64,000 nt of DNA from Piezodorus guildinii (taxonomy: Eukaryota; Arthropoda; Insecta; Hemiptera; Pentatomidae). The position numbers were made by a program, and so were the translations under genes. The notes beneath the pieces are model-generated. The model was not told where the DNA came from, did not search any database, and worked only from the letters and a program-made list of their open reading frames with translations. This document shows, piece by piece, positions 32,760 to 45,202 of the stretch. Position 1 is the first letter of the stretch; each line of letters begins with the position of its first letter. The DNA lies in the NCBI GenBank assembly GCA_023052935.1, contig CM041293.1:166677341-166741340 (forward strand), written 5' to 3'.

Positions 32760-33369
32760 CCTAATGGAATTCAAAACTTAAAGTCGAAGAATGTTATGCT
32801 AATTATTTTCCTCGCAAAGTAATGTTTTAATTATATAAATTTTCAAAAATTCCTAAAAAAAAAAAAAAAAATTCTATAACTGGGAGAATTTTCAAACTTT
32901 ATAGGTGCTGGATAGTGAATTGAGATATATGAAATTCGGCTATTATACTTCGCATATTTGAAACTTTTTCTTTCGACCGCACTCAAAATCTTATTATACC
33001 AAGTTAAGAGTTGTTTAATTAGTACGAAAAATACAAATGTATTCTCTAAAATCCTCAGCAGCTGGAACCTCCCATGAATTTATACATTTATCTTGCCTAA
33101 CGAAGAAAACAACTTTATTCTTAAATCAGCTAAGTGCGTCTGAATCCCATCTTTACTCTGGTTGCCAAACATTTGCTCCTTCGTTATACGCCTGGGGCTC
33201 TCTTAAAATATCCAAGATCTTCACGCGAAATCATAGCATATTCTGCCTATCCCTCAGTTCGCCATGTAGTGATTCTGCAAATAATCTATTTTTTAAGCCT
33301 AACTATGCAAGATTACTTTTCCTTTTAATGTATAAAAAATATGAAGCAGCTTAGCAGCACACCTTTTTG
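32760..33369. other. No gene recognised
   Basis: It holds a 105-codon plus-strand frame (33037-33354), serine- and leucine-rich, without any motif that I know. I consider it a chance frame. Confidence 0.4.
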
Positions 33370-33376
33370 GTCTTAA

Positions 33377-33664
33377 ATTGTTTGTTTATTTAACGTACCT
33401 TTATGCTACTATGGCTAATCGGACGATGCTACAGTGGGAGTCCTAAATTTTGCCTCTCGAGGTTTAATTAGGATAGAGTTCTTAAAGGAGTATCTGACAT
33501 GGCACAGGCTCTGTACCAACTTTTAACATACCCTCCGAAGGACGCCATAACTAAGGATTTGTTACTCCCATCAAAAAAATCCTAGGACCAACTATTGGTT
33601 TCAACCCGTGACTTTTGGCATAGGAGGTTGTTATGCCTAGCCACCCAGCTACAAGCGATCCCTA
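33377..33664 (-). mobile_element. SINE-3, tRNA-derived, minus copy
   Basis: The tRNA-like head is at the right: read on the minus strand it starts TAGGGATCGCTTGTAGCTGG with an A box TAGCTGGGTGG and a B box GGGTTGAAACC. The 3' end at the left has TTTGTTTATTTAACGTACC. A short duplication GTCTTAA flanks it (33370-33376 and 33665-33671). Confidence 0.8.
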
Positions 33665-33934
33665 GTCTTAATCCAGCAAAGCAGGTCTCCCATCTAGTTC
33701 TTTTTTAGCCTTCTTTTATCAGCTATTTAAGTTGTCTCCATTTTAAATAAATAAAAACTATTTAATGTGTGTATTGAATTATATAAAGAAGGACGAAAGT
33801 GAGCTTGGAAAATACAATTAGAGGAAAATAGTGGATTTAGGAATGAAAAATAAAAAACGCAATGTCGTGTTTATTACAGTGAGGATGAAGGTTTTCATTA
33901 TTTTTCTGAAATATGATGAAAAAGCAATAATTAA

Positions 33935-34391
33935 TTTTATAAAATTTACAAAATTAAAGGTACTTTAGAGGAAGAAAATTTAAAACCCTGTCAAACTATT
34001 TCAATCAGAATAAAACCTACATGATATTAGTGAAGTTTTAATTTTACATCGATATAGCGTGTTTAATGAAAAACGTTTGGGCCGTTTTGAGAAAATCCTA
34101 AAAAGGTGCAAAATGCATATTTTAAAGTGAATTTTCTAGAAAGCCGATTTTGATGAAAAAGTTGCTGTAACATCTCGGGAGTATAATTGTCTTAAATATG
34201 AAATTTCAGTTCCATGCGACATTTCGCTTTTGCGCTAGAGTTACCACACACACACACACAGACCATTTTTTGGGACTTGGTCATTTGAACTCAGGGGACG
34301 CTAAAACGTGTATTTCCTCAGTGAATTTCAAAATTTTCACGATAGCAATTATTTCCCTTACTATATATTTCATATATGGGTAAGTGAAAGT
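33935..34391 (+). mobile_element. Family M, 3' half
   Basis: It runs from AAATTAAAGGTACTTTAGAG to the terminus GGTAAGTGAAAGT, with (CA)n at 34247-34261. The 5' half is absent. Confidence 0.8.
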
Positions 34392-34589
34392 AAAATATTA
34401 TTGTATATTTTTGATTATACAAAAAAGCTCCGATCTAAATGCACTGATGTGATGTCTGAAGTAAGGTTAATCATTCATTTTAGAATGATTCTATAAGGAA
34501 GAAGTTAAATATGGAACCGACCTCTTACAAAATGCTACAAGGCTCCGACAAAAAATAAATTCCATAATGTATTTCTTAAAAAAAAAAAA

Positions 34590-34784
34590 TAATAATAATG
34601 ATAGTGATAATAGGCTTAGCGAACCCGAAGGTTCGATGCCGATACCACCAAATTCCGCCTACACAGACTCGTCCAATGTTCACCGTTCAAGCCCAAGCCC
34701 CCGAGATCAGCCTTAACGCAATCCTCCTATCGACGATTTAGCCTACCTTTCAGACGCCTACCAGTCGGATCAGCGAATACAAAT
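34590..34784 (-). mobile_element. RTE-like retrotransposon 3' end, short
   Basis: The TTA-type tail (seen as AATAATAATAATG) and the UUCG hairpin (34620-34635) lead into the last 150 bp of the ORF in reverse. A-rich runs of the form TTAAAAAAAAA on both sides may be the duplication. Confidence 0.82.
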
Positions 34785-34789
34785 TAAAA

Positions 34790-36424
34790 AAAAACTAATG
34801 AACTGCCATTGGCAGAGACCCTTCCAAATAAATGAAATAACTAGTTAATTGAACAATATATTATGCATATAATTACACCATTGGAGTATAGAGGAATAGA
34901 AAACCGTCTATTTTAAAGTGTGTTACGTAATTTTCCGAAATAGAAGTATTTTTTTATTCATTTATTTCTTATTTTTAACATATCTTTTGACTAAAATTAT
35001 ATTAATGGACTCGGCATATCCTCCTAAAGACGCTCATGTGTTCGGTCTATGGAGGATAATGTTTTTCCAATATCTGATTTTTGTGTGCATTAACCGAGTA
35101 ATATTTCAGCACAGCTGACGTGGAACAAGTATATTCCTTTTAAATATTCTCCTTGGTTTTACTTCTGTCAGTGCAAACTATGAACTTAATATGAAAATCT
35201 GGTATGACCATAAATTTATAGTTTATTGAGTTGTTATTGTTTATCCATTAAACGCCAGTTTAATGTTACTGTGCCTAATTGGACGATGCTACAGAATGTT
35301 TCTACTTGAAGTGAAAACATTTTTATGCGCGTTATACGATTTTCGGCATGGGTAAAAGTTTTGATTTCTTAACCATGGTGACGTTACAAACATGTTTTGG
35401 ACTGGCGTATGTGCAGTGGTGTGTGTTCACCTGTCCACTAGAGAAAGGATATCGATATTAATTTTCGTGAACTATATCGATAACGGTGTAATATCGGCAC
35501 AAAATTATCGATATTTATAATATCTTTATTCCAGTATTTAAATAAATTAGTTAACTTAAATAAACCAACTTTTATATTAACGTCTAAAGTTCTTATTTCA
35601 TACTTATTATCATATTGTTTATCGTATTATAATTATTTGTATATATATAATATTTATGTATCTTGGTATATTTCCTGTTTTATTTTAAATTTTATCATTG
35701 TCACTACATTCAAAATTTTTCAATTTCATAATGATATGTATCTCTTTTGTTCTAATGTTTTTAGCACACACTATCAAGATCTTACTTAGAATTAAAATGG
35801 AAGCAATTAAATGGTGAGCTTGGAATAAAATGTATATTTATAAAACAATTTCGAATACAACTGCTGGAAAAAAAAAATATCGAGATGTACTTAATAAAGT
35901 GAAAAATCCATTGCTGGACGAAGTGGTTACTTAAAATGATGAATCAATACGTTCTCCTTTCCAAGCTCTTGCGTATGATTTATCCTTCTCAGAGCTGAAA
36001 ACATGTACCATTTCCCGAGATTAAAATAATTCTGAAGAAAATAATTTATTCAAGATCTGAATAGTATCTTAAAAGAAATTCATTTTCTTGATATTTTTTC
36101 AGTATTACGGTAATAGTTTCTTCTTATCGGGCGTTTTATTCTTGATTCTAAGATATTTTATATGTATATATTTTTCTCGTACGAATTTTGATACGTTTTA
36201 TATACGGTAAACAAATACTGAGCTTAATAACTTTTTTGCCCTTATAACCAAAACAACGACTCAATAACCTTTAGGCGTTGAAATAATTAATAAATATATT
36301 TTCCAATTAAGGAATGAACTGTATTGCTTTATTAAACCAATTATGACTCCTCTCGTTAGTAACACACCACTTGAGGCCTTGGTCTTCTTTACGAAACCGT
36401 CTCCAATTGAAACTAATTATTAAT
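34790..36424. other. No gene; SINE-3 scrap and ATCGAT cluster
   Basis: A SINE-3 3' scrap lies at 35230-35293 (GGACGATGCTACAG). ATCGAT occurs three times within 62 bp (35451, 35476, 35507). Clusters of this kind are seen near the ends of some hAT elements, and TATCGATA also resembles the DREF/BEAF motif. No transposase is recognisable nearby. Confidence 0.4.
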
Positions 36425-37085
36425 TACAATAATTACTTATTTTAAAACATTTTATAGATATTTACAACTGTAATCATACTAAACACAACAAGTAAATGGG
36501 CTAATTTACTCTTATGGACGTGATAATGTCTTGTGAAGAAACTACCGAGTGGTAGCACTTTAATTTCAATTTAATATAGAAGGTCTCGGGGCCATCGTGT
36601 TTTCAATCGCCTCGGAGGGCTGTCAGGAATAGATGGGAATGATAAGTTCCTTACAAGAGGATTCATGTGGGTCGGAAGTTTGTAATTAAAAGAGGCCTAT
36701 CTGTTTCGGAATAGTTCTGCGACAAATGGGATATAGGATTTTGCGAAGGATTTTGGATTGAATGCGAAAGGAATTGTTTGTTTGTTTATTCATTTAACGT
36801 CACTTTATGCAACTATGGCTAATCGGACGATGCTACAGTGGGAGCCCTAAATTTTGCCTATCCAGGTTTTATTAGGATAGGGATCTTTAACGAGTACCTG
36901 ACATCGCACAGGCTCGGGACCACCTTTTAACGCCCCCTCCGAAGGACGGCGTAACTAAGTATTTTTTACTCCCATTAAAAAATCCTAGGACCACCTGCGG
37001 GTTTGAACCCGTGACCTTTAGCATGGGAGCAACGAAAGGAATTAGATGGTAGTTAGTAAAATTAAAATTGAGTGCGATATTTAAA
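36425..37085 (-). mobile_element. Jockey-B 3' fragment with nested SINE-3
   Basis: Outside the SINE it matches the 3' end of Jockey-B: CTACCGAGTGGTAGCAC, the CGCCTCGGAGGGCTGTCAGG segment, and the TTTTGGATTG..GGAATTAGATGG coding part also seen at 4060-4105. No open frame remains. Confidence 0.75.
36776..37032 (-). mobile_element. SINE-3, nested in Jockey-B
   Basis: An exact 11-bp duplication CGAAAGGAATT lies at 36765-36775 and 37033-37043. The B box GGGTTTGAACCCG is well kept (36990-37005 region, minus strand). The extreme 5' part of the tRNA-like head is missing compared with the 33377 copy. Confidence 0.85.
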
Positions 37086-37214
37086 ACTCTGCACATTAAT
37101 TCCTTACTTTTCTCTAACTGTGACCTTATCAGACGCGCTTATTGTCCGTTTTCGTAATATTGGGGTATTTAGGAAGATCTATTTGGGATAACTTAATATA
37201 TATGAATAGCCTTT

Positions 37215-37353
37215 AGCGGTTATGGCCTTAAAAAACCTGGCGGCTGAGCGCGATTAAGGCCTAATCACCTCATTGCACTGCCGTTTGCCTTGAAACAGTT
37301 CGAACCTCTATATGTACTCAGCCAAAGACTCTCCATGTAGTGGTATAGTGGTA

Positions 37354-37406
<53 letters not shown>
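37215..37406 (+). mobile_element. SINE-1, 5'-truncated, with a long T tail
   Basis: It corresponds to the body and 3' end of SINE-1, including AACCTGGCGGCTGAGCG and GTAGTGGTATAGTGGTACAGG, followed by about 48 T (37359-37406). The tRNA-like head is lost. The T tail agrees with the T-rich end of the 20991 copy, so this SINE ends in T rather than A. Confidence 0.8.
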
Positions 37407-37407
<1 letters not shown>

Positions 37408-38476
37408 TGGTTATGATCAAACATATTAACAACTGCGTTAGACTATTCAATATACATTAATTGGTACTTTCTGAAAAAGTCATTGAGAAAACAGAAACAA
37501 TTCGAACATGTTGTAACAGCCAGAACAGGACCATCAGGTGGCTCATCATTCTTAAGAAAATAATGGCTTTCTAATAGTTGAGTAATGACCAAAAGGTGAG
37601 AGGTCCACAAGTGAGGTACACCATTCACCTACCAGATGGGCCAAGTTCTGCACTAAGTGGATCGCATGGGACTCGGTGAGGAAGAGAGGAACTCTGTGTC
37701 TGAGGTGGAGGAACAAGCAGACAACCTCATATTAAAAAGGAGAGGCTTTATTCTTCAAAAATGTTTAGAAAAATCCATTTATATTATAACATGACCTTAA
37801 AAATGATTACTTCTCGGAGGAGAAGGAAGGAGATTGGGATTGAATTTTTTTTTAAGAATTAAAATATTTTTTCTACGGTCTCTATACTATCAGGCAAACT
37901 TGGTAGACTTAATTTCAGAGTTCTAAACAAAAGCTTCCTTATTTTAACAAACTAAAGTTTTACATAAATTCATTGATGCTATGATGATGTACCCTAAACG
38001 AAAGCATTTTCCAAACGATACAAAATAGCAAGCAAGCAAATAAAAAAAAAATAATAATAAAGATAAAATCATCGCAATAAAATTAAAATCACTCAGAGTT
38101 AAAGATAAATTAATAATGAAAATGTGCTTATTATAAGTAATAACATTATTAACTGAAAGTTAATAACATTATATTTTCAAGGTAATATAAATATTATCAA
38201 ATTTATCAGATTTTCTTTTCAATATTCGTAAAAAAAAAAAAAAATAAATAAATAACTGTTTGTCTTGGTAGATAAAGTTCTTTACTTTTATTTAATTTTT
38301 ACAATAATTGTTCTTCTTGACTTCAGGAAGAATAAACTTATTATTGTACATCTATCCTGTAGTAAGTTTCCTGGTGATATTCTCTTTTACATCATTTTAC
38401 CATATAGTATATATACCATATAGGTTTTAATTTATTATGAACTTTTTTTTTTTTTTTTTTTTTTTTAATGATTTTT
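37407..38476. other. No gene recognised
   Basis: AT-rich DNA with A and T homopolymers (for example 38441-38466). I see no coding region or shared repeat. Confidence 0.5.
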
Positions 38477-39383
38477 ACTTTCACTTACTTTATATAGTAA
38501 GGGAAAATATTGCGATCGTGAAAATTTTCGAATTCCAGTTTTCAACGGAAATACACATTTTAGGGTCCCCTGAGTCAAAATAACCAAGTCCCGCCAAAAG
38601 GTCTGTGTGTGTGGTAACTCCCGGGCGGAAACGAAAAGTCCTATGAAACTGAAATTTCATATTTAAGACAAATATACGCCCGAGACGTTACAAAACCTTT
38701 TTCATTAAAATTAACCTACCAGAAGAGCCACTTTATACCGTGCATTTTTAACCTTTTTTTCGATTTTCTCAAAAACGGTTCCGACGATTTTGATCAAACT
38801 CGCTATATCAATGTAAAATTCAATGGGCTTTAAAACATTAAATTAATTAAATAGTAATTTAGGTTTCATTCGGAATAAAATGGTCTGACAGAGCATAAAT
38901 GCCGATATTTTAAATTTTCTTTCTCTAAAGTACCTTTAATTTTGTTGATTCTATAAAAATAACTATAATATCTTGTTATCACTGATAAAAAACAGGTAAA
39001 TATATGAAGTTGTGCGAATTTAATAAACAACTAAAGGAGAAAACAAAATCATATTTTTTTAAGGCAATTTTTTGTTTTTTAACATAAGAGCAGTAATATA
39101 CATGTATGATATACCGTTTGAAAGCTATAGATTTTAGAAAAAAATATTTACTTATATTCATGCTTTTAAAAGTTAATAGAGAATGATGAATATAAGATAA
39201 CACTAAGTGATTATTTTAGATAATATTATAATAGATTTTTTAATAAAATACATGATTCTATAGAAATTCAATTCAATTAATTCTTTGATGGTTTCACTAT
39301 TTTTATCTTTAACTGTATTTGAAAATTCTTTCATCGATTTAGAAAATGGAGGTAAGTGACAGTCGTGTGTTGCCCCCACCAGA
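38477..39383 (-). mobile_element. Family M, full-length minus copy
   Basis: Its right end is the reverse of TCTGGTGGGGGCAACACACG and its left end starts ACTTTCACTTACTTTATATA. It carries all family landmarks in reverse order, including GATCGTGAAAATTTTCG, CCGTGCATTTTTAACC, GCCGATATTTTAAATTTTC and ATACCGTTTGAAAGCTA. Confidence 0.87.
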
Positions 39384-39641
39384 TTTTTTTAAAATATTTT
39401 ACTTTGAACATATTTCATTACGAACCCGACATTTCTATTTCTATCTTCTATACAAGTTGAGAGAATAGAGCCATAGTTCCAATCTGGCCTTGTTTCGCCA
39501 TTGAATCCTATCGGATATTGATACTTGTTTTGGTCTGCTCTTGACAGCCTTACTTAAAGGATCGTATTGGAGTCTCATCCCCATTGTTTAGCTTCTAAAA
39601 CTTTTTCCTTGTATCAAATTCAATTTTAATTATATTTAATG

Positions 39642-40345
39642 TTTAATTTTTTTTTGTTACATAAGGAACATAATATCAGAATGTTATATGATATAATTCA
39701 TAGGCTAATATAAATCAAATATAGCCCATTTTAAAATTTGTCTTAATTAAAATTAAATTAAGGAATTACATGTAATTTTTATTATTTTTTTTTATATATA
39801 AGAAACATAATATCAGAATGTTATATGATATAATTAATAGGCTAATATAAATCAAATATAGCCCATTTTAAAATTTGTCTTAATTAAAATTAAATTAAGG
39901 AATTATATATAATTTTTATTAATTTTTTTTTATATATATAAGAAACATAATATCAGAATGTTATATGATATAATTCATAGGCTAATATAAATCAAATATA
40001 GCCCATTTTAAAATTTGTCTTAATTAAAATTAAATTAAGGAATTATATATAATTTTTATTAATTTTTTTTTTTATATATATAAAAACATAATATCAGAAT
40101 GTTATATGATATAATTCATAGGCTAATATAAATCAAATATAGCCCATTTTAAAATTTGTCTTATTTAAAATTAAATTAAGGAATTACATATAATTTTTAT
40201 TAATTTTTTTTTATATATAAGGAACATAATATCAGAATGTTATACGATATAATTCATAGGCTAATATAAATCAAATATAGCCCATTTTAAAATTGTTCTT
40301 AATTAAAATTAAATTAAGGAATTACATATAATTTTTATTAATGTT
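39642..40345 (+). repeat. Tandem array, five units of about 139 bp
   Basis: The landmark AACATAATATCAGAATGTTA recurs at 39667, 39804, 39944, 40085 and 40223 (spacing 137-141). The units are nearly identical apart from the length of a T-run and a TA-run at the junctions. No frame spans them. It is a short satellite-type array, recently made or homogenised. Confidence 0.93.
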
Positions 40346-40639
40346 TTATTACACTATATTTCAGATCAAAATAAATTACATTTTCTTTTTCCTCTTTATA
40401 AAATCAAAATCGTAGTCGATACTTGTTTTTCCTCATCATTTGGAAAACTAATTAAGTTATAACAAAACCATGTTCAAAAGTTAACTATGATAATATTAAT
40501 GTACAATAGCAACTTAAAAACAAAAATACTACAAAGATTGTTCTAAAACGCAAGATAATAATATAAACTTTTTCCTAGATTATACGCAATGTAAGTATTC
40601 TTTGCATGTGTCTATCGAGCCAGCCAATGCACTTTTTTT

Positions 40640-41170
40640 TTTTCAAAGTTTTCAAGAATTTGTAAGACCCAATATACAAGAACTCGTGTTCTTGCCAAGG
40701 AGTATGGGAGCTAAAATACACCAGTTGTTGTCATCCGCCATGGCTATTGAAACAAGGAGTATTATACTGGTTCCTGGTAGGCTGCATCGCATTAAACTAG
40801 TACCGCACGAGGTTATGCAAAACAATGTTCGTTGAGAGGATGGAGGTTTGTAAAAACCATTTAGAAATCCTTCCGATTTGCGATTTTATTAAAAAATAGT
40901 GACGTGTGATGAAAGATGAGTTTACTGGCGAAATCATGAATCCACTGACCAATGGTCCGATCAGGGTCGCTCGACTTTTCCGGTTGCTGCTAGGGTAGTG
41001 TTTGTAAAAAGAAAATAAAGCTTTGCTTATTCCATCGTACTACGAAAGCTTATTCCATCATGAATTTGTTCCTGGTGGATGCATACTAAACTACTGCTTG
41101 TTTTGAGAACTGTTGGATTGAATTTACTCCAAACTGTCTCTTGAATTGTTTAATCAGCGGTTAAGAATAT
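40640..41170 (+). pseudogene. Decayed mariner-type transposase, second lineage
   Basis: Across several frames I read RGWRFVKTI-like codons, then VTCDER.VYWRNHESTDQWS (compare the mariner VTGDE-x-W block with the first catalytic Asp). After that comes ARVVFVKR, and a segment resembling the HHEFVP-x-G block. Stops and shifts are frequent. No inverted repeats were found. It is different from the mariner copies elsewhere in the window, which lack precisely this region. Confidence 0.5.
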
Positions 41171-41324
41171 TTTATAAAAATACGCATTGACCTTACCTAT
41201 CTATTTGATTGGTTAATATTATGTTAAAGAAAGTATGTATTTTTGCAGTTCATTGCTATTAAGATTTATAATATTATTACTAATGTCCTTACTTTGACTG
41301 ATTGTTATATAGTCTTATATTAGG

Positions 41325-42248
41325 CAGGAGTTAGGATATTAGCAAGGATCGATACTTGCTCCTCTCCTTTACATTGCTTACACACATGACATACCAACTC
41401 ACCCCACCACATTGATTGCCACTTACAGGGACGATACTGCAATTCTAACATCAAACGGCGATCACATACTGGGCTCACTGACTCTACAAAATCACTTCAT
41501 GCTACTACAAAATTGGTACAATCTTTGGCAAATTCGTTTAAATCACGACAAATCAAAACACGTAACGTTCACACTACAGCAAAACACTTGCCCAACAATT
41601 TTTATCGACAACAACCAAATTCCTCAGACAAACTCTATACATTACCTAGGACTGACCCTCGATCGAAGTATGACTTGGGGCTCACATGTCAAGATGAAAA
41701 GACAGACTCTCAACCACCGACTGAAAGTACTATACTCTCTTTTTTCAAAATCATCAAAATTAAAAATTAGACAGAAACAGAATACTACATACACATACCT
41801 TCTTAAGCCAATATGGACTTACGCTTCACAGATTTTAGGTTCAGCAAAAAAGACTCACGTACAAAAACTGCAATCATTTCAATCCAAAATTTTAAGACTC
41901 ATAACGACAGCTCCTTAGTACGTAAACAACAGAACCCTACATACACACTTACAGCAAACAACAGTTGACCACCATATACGAACACTCTTTTCTCGTTTTC
42001 CCTTTAAACTTAACGGACACGACAATAGACAGATTAAGGAAATGTCAGTAGCTGAAATGCCGGTCAGAAGGAGGCTAAAACGAAGCTGGATGAGGGACCT
42101 TCTCTGCTAGATTAAGCCTTGGAAGAGGTGCTGCAGGGGACTTTACTTCCCCATGCCTACCATGTATGATCTTACTTTTGACCAAAAGATTTGCTGATTG
42201 TCAGACATCTTCTGACAGGTTTGAATAAAGATATAAAGAGAAAAAAAA
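41325..42248 (+). mobile_element. Jockey-D non-LTR fragment with altered active site
   Basis: The frame gives SILAPLLYIAYTHDIPTHP, then ATYRDDTAILTSNG, IHYLGLTLDRSMTWGSHVK, LLKPIWTYASQILGS, and LQSFQSKILRLIT. It is the C-terminal part of a Jockey-type reverse transcriptase, related to but distinct from Jockey-A. The catalytic box reads YRDD where (F/Y)ADD is expected, which should inactivate it. A basic end (RRRLKRSWMRD-like, near 42070) and a 3' untranslated part ending AAAGAGAAAAAAAA complete it. Confidence 0.82.
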
Positions 42249-42249
42249 G

Positions 42250-43500
42250 TCTTATAAATAACAATAAATAAAAGTATTATAAATTAAATGCAACATTTAT
42301 TTATTTAAACATAGGGAATCAAAAATACACAAATAACATAGAACCAAGCCTGCTACTAATTACAGGGTTACTGATTATACAGCAATTATTTTCGATTCAG
42401 TCTGAAATATTAAGAATCTTTTCCAAATTGATGACAAATCATCCGACAAAGTAATCTATTTATATTATTTTTTGAATAAGTGGAAACCAATATTACAGAT
42501 ATAATGTAATATGGTATATTTTAATGCTTACAATGCTAGATATATTACATCCCACATTAATTAGTAGAATACCAGAGGGATGTGTTGTAAGGTGCCGTTT
42601 TCCTTCATCATATTTTTTTTATGGTTTAGAACTATAAACAAAAAATCTATTTTTAATCGTTATAAAAAATACTCGATTAATAAAACTAAGGAAATAATTA
42701 TCATTATTTCCTTATTACAGAAGGCGTGTGATTAGAAAGGACAATATATTTAAATAGCTTATAATGATTATGATATATACAGATTAAAGTTAAAAATTTA
42801 ATACGTTTTGTTTTCATGTTATTAACTCATATAATTTATACATATTGTAAATTTTGTAAATAACTGTAAATATACCAATTTGGTTTTTTATCAATATTTA
42901 GTTTCATTTCAAAATTTAATAAGTATATTTGTTTGAATATAAGAAATAATGTTTATTGGGTGAAACAGTATTTTTTTTCTAAATTAAATAAATATTTAAG
43001 AATTTAAAATTAATATTACTCAACAGTTATAAGAAGAGTTACATAATAGAAACATGTCTACAAATGAAGGACGAAAATAATTAGGACATAATTAGTGCAG
43101 TTTGATGAACACGAGGCATATTTTTAGCCTCATTGACAATGATCTTATTCCAATTAATGTTTCGATATTTTGTTTTATTTCATTCCTGAATTATCTCATA
43201 CATTTTTAGTTAACACTACCTCATTTTTATTAAATTACATAGATTAATACAAACTTATGAGTTTTTTGAGGTATGAATTTTTAATTAAACCTTCATATGT
43301 AGCTATGTAATAGTATAAGTTAATGGAATGATGTTATTATCTCCATACAATTTTATATACTATAATAATTTTTGTATAGATTCATTATTGTTTGCTTAAG
43401 AATCATGAAAATGTAGCAAACGTATTAAATAAAAAATTAATACGATATAGAACGTCAACCAATTTACATAAAATGATATTTAGCAAATTGGAAACAGTGA
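42250..43500. other. No gene recognised
   Basis: AT-rich. A TTTATTTATTTAAACATAGG stretch at 42297 could be a retroelement 3' end but nothing downstream supports it. Confidence 0.4.
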
Positions 43501-43503
43501 ATA

Positions 43504-44520
43504 GATGAATGAATAAAGCGTTTATTGCAAGGATAACATTTAAATTATAATATTTACTTTTAGTTCTAATATAAGTGAAAAAAAAGAATAAAGCGGGTTT
43601 TGTCAAAAATTAGAGCGGTTGCTTTAAGTTATTTTAAAGCAATATATCATTGGCCACGGAATACACCTAACCATTATGTTCGTATAGAAACTAGTCTGAA
43701 GTCAATAGAAACAGATGTTCTAAAAAGAATGATTCGCTGGTACCGAAAGGTAGACTTAATGAAAGAGGATCGGTTACCGAAAATATGTTTAAACATTTTT
43801 AAAAAATATTCCTTGAACCAGAGGGTCGATGTGAGGTACAATTGGTATAGGCAACTTACTAATAAATTGTTAATTATAGACGCGGCTGACATATTAAATA
43901 TCAAAAGTAAAGCCTTGTTTGAAAGAGAATTAAATAACGCTGTTGAAAAATTCAATAATCATAATCTTTCCCCAGGCTATTTTGCACTCAAAGTTTAATC
44001 TTAATTTTAGGAAAATTAGTAGCTTAAATATGGGGGAATATTATTTGAAAATAAAGGGACCTATGAGGAAACATAGATTGATCAGTCAACTAAGACTATG
44101 TCAACCCAATAAACTGAAAGTTACCAGTTACGGATTCCAAAATGGTTATTCAGATAGTAGCGTTGAATGCCCTATTTGTAATTCAGGCGAACCAGAAGAT
44201 TTAAATCATTTTTTGTTGCAATGCCCTGTTTACTCCCCGTCCAGAAATAAGTATCTGTCTATTCAAGAATAATTTAAGCACATTACTAAAATAACAATAA
44301 TTGAATTTGTTTAACTATTTATGATTAATTTATTTGTTTAATATTTATACAGTTACAATTTATTTTACCTTTTATTATGTATTTGGTTTCGAAGCGTATT
44401 TTGTTTAGTACAGTTGTAATAGATTTCTTTGATTTATGTTTAACTGTTTTGTACAACTCAACTCCATTTGTATGGGCTAGCCCGAAAACAAATAAGGAGA
44501 TTTATTATATTATTTTTTTT
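43504..44520 (+). mobile_element. Non-LTR remnants in head-to-head arrangement, CCHC-type C-terminus
   Basis: From 43600 the plus strand codes for ALSYFKAIYHWPRNTPNHYV, WYRKVDLMKEDRLPKICLNI and, after a frameshift near 43960, MGEYYLKIKGPMRKHRLISQ. A zinc-binding-like CPICNSGEPEDLNHFLLQCP follows. This parallels the nested element at 14421-15543. Just upstream, 43504-43590 resembles the 3' end of such an element in the opposite direction (GATGAATGAATAAAGCG), so two insertions or an inversion meet near 43595. The 3' boundary is set loosely at the T-run near 44520. Confidence 0.72.
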
Positions 44521-45190
44521 TTTTTGTGAAAAAAAATATAATGCTAAGTGAAAAATATTGTTTTGATAATTTGTTTTATAACATTCCTAAATTATCTCAT
44601 ACATATTTAGTTAACACTACCTACATTTTAATGAAAATGTGTTTATTTCGGTTTTATCACATAACAGTTTCTACAGTTTCTTCACATCCATTTGACTCTA
44701 TTCGAATTAAAGCCTCAGAGATATTTCGGAAATACCATTTTTTTCTCTCTATTGCTTCCTGAGAAATATTTTTAATTTTCATTATATTCTTCATATGTTA
44801 AAAGTTTTATATTTCATTTGACATATATCGTTTTTTAAAAATTTATATCAAGTAATATTTAAACAGTCTAAAAAACAAAATCAGCCATATTATCTCTTCT
44901 GATTTAAAAGACCATAATTAAAATCATAGTGTTGCCAGCTGAAACACCATGTTTTAAATAGATTGAGATCGGTAAAACCCATACCCATAACTATGTAAAT
45001 GAGAACGGTATAAGTTCATTTTTCCTCGTTGTAGATTTCATTAATGGGTCTTCTATTCAACACCCTTAAAAAGTTGGCTAAATTCATTTTATTTAAGTAA
45101 TAAATTTGAAAAACGTACATCGGTATAGCTATCGGATAATGTAACTTCAATTTAAAAAATGTTGCAAATTATTACACAATGGTTTATTAT
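44521..45190. other. No gene recognised
   Basis: A 78-codon frame at 44526-44762 has no known motif. The rest is AT-rich. Confidence 0.45.
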
Positions 45191-45202
45191 TTCCAAATAA
45201 CT

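Noticed and set aside
33037..33354. 105-codon open frame as a host gene
   Set aside because: No known motif, overlapping alternative frame of similar length, no splice or promoter context.
37265..37450. Frame with poly-lysine on the minus strand
   Set aside because: The lysines are the T tail of SINE-1.
40602..40835. 77-codon open frame
   Set aside because: It overlaps the decayed mariner remnant in a different frame and has no motif.
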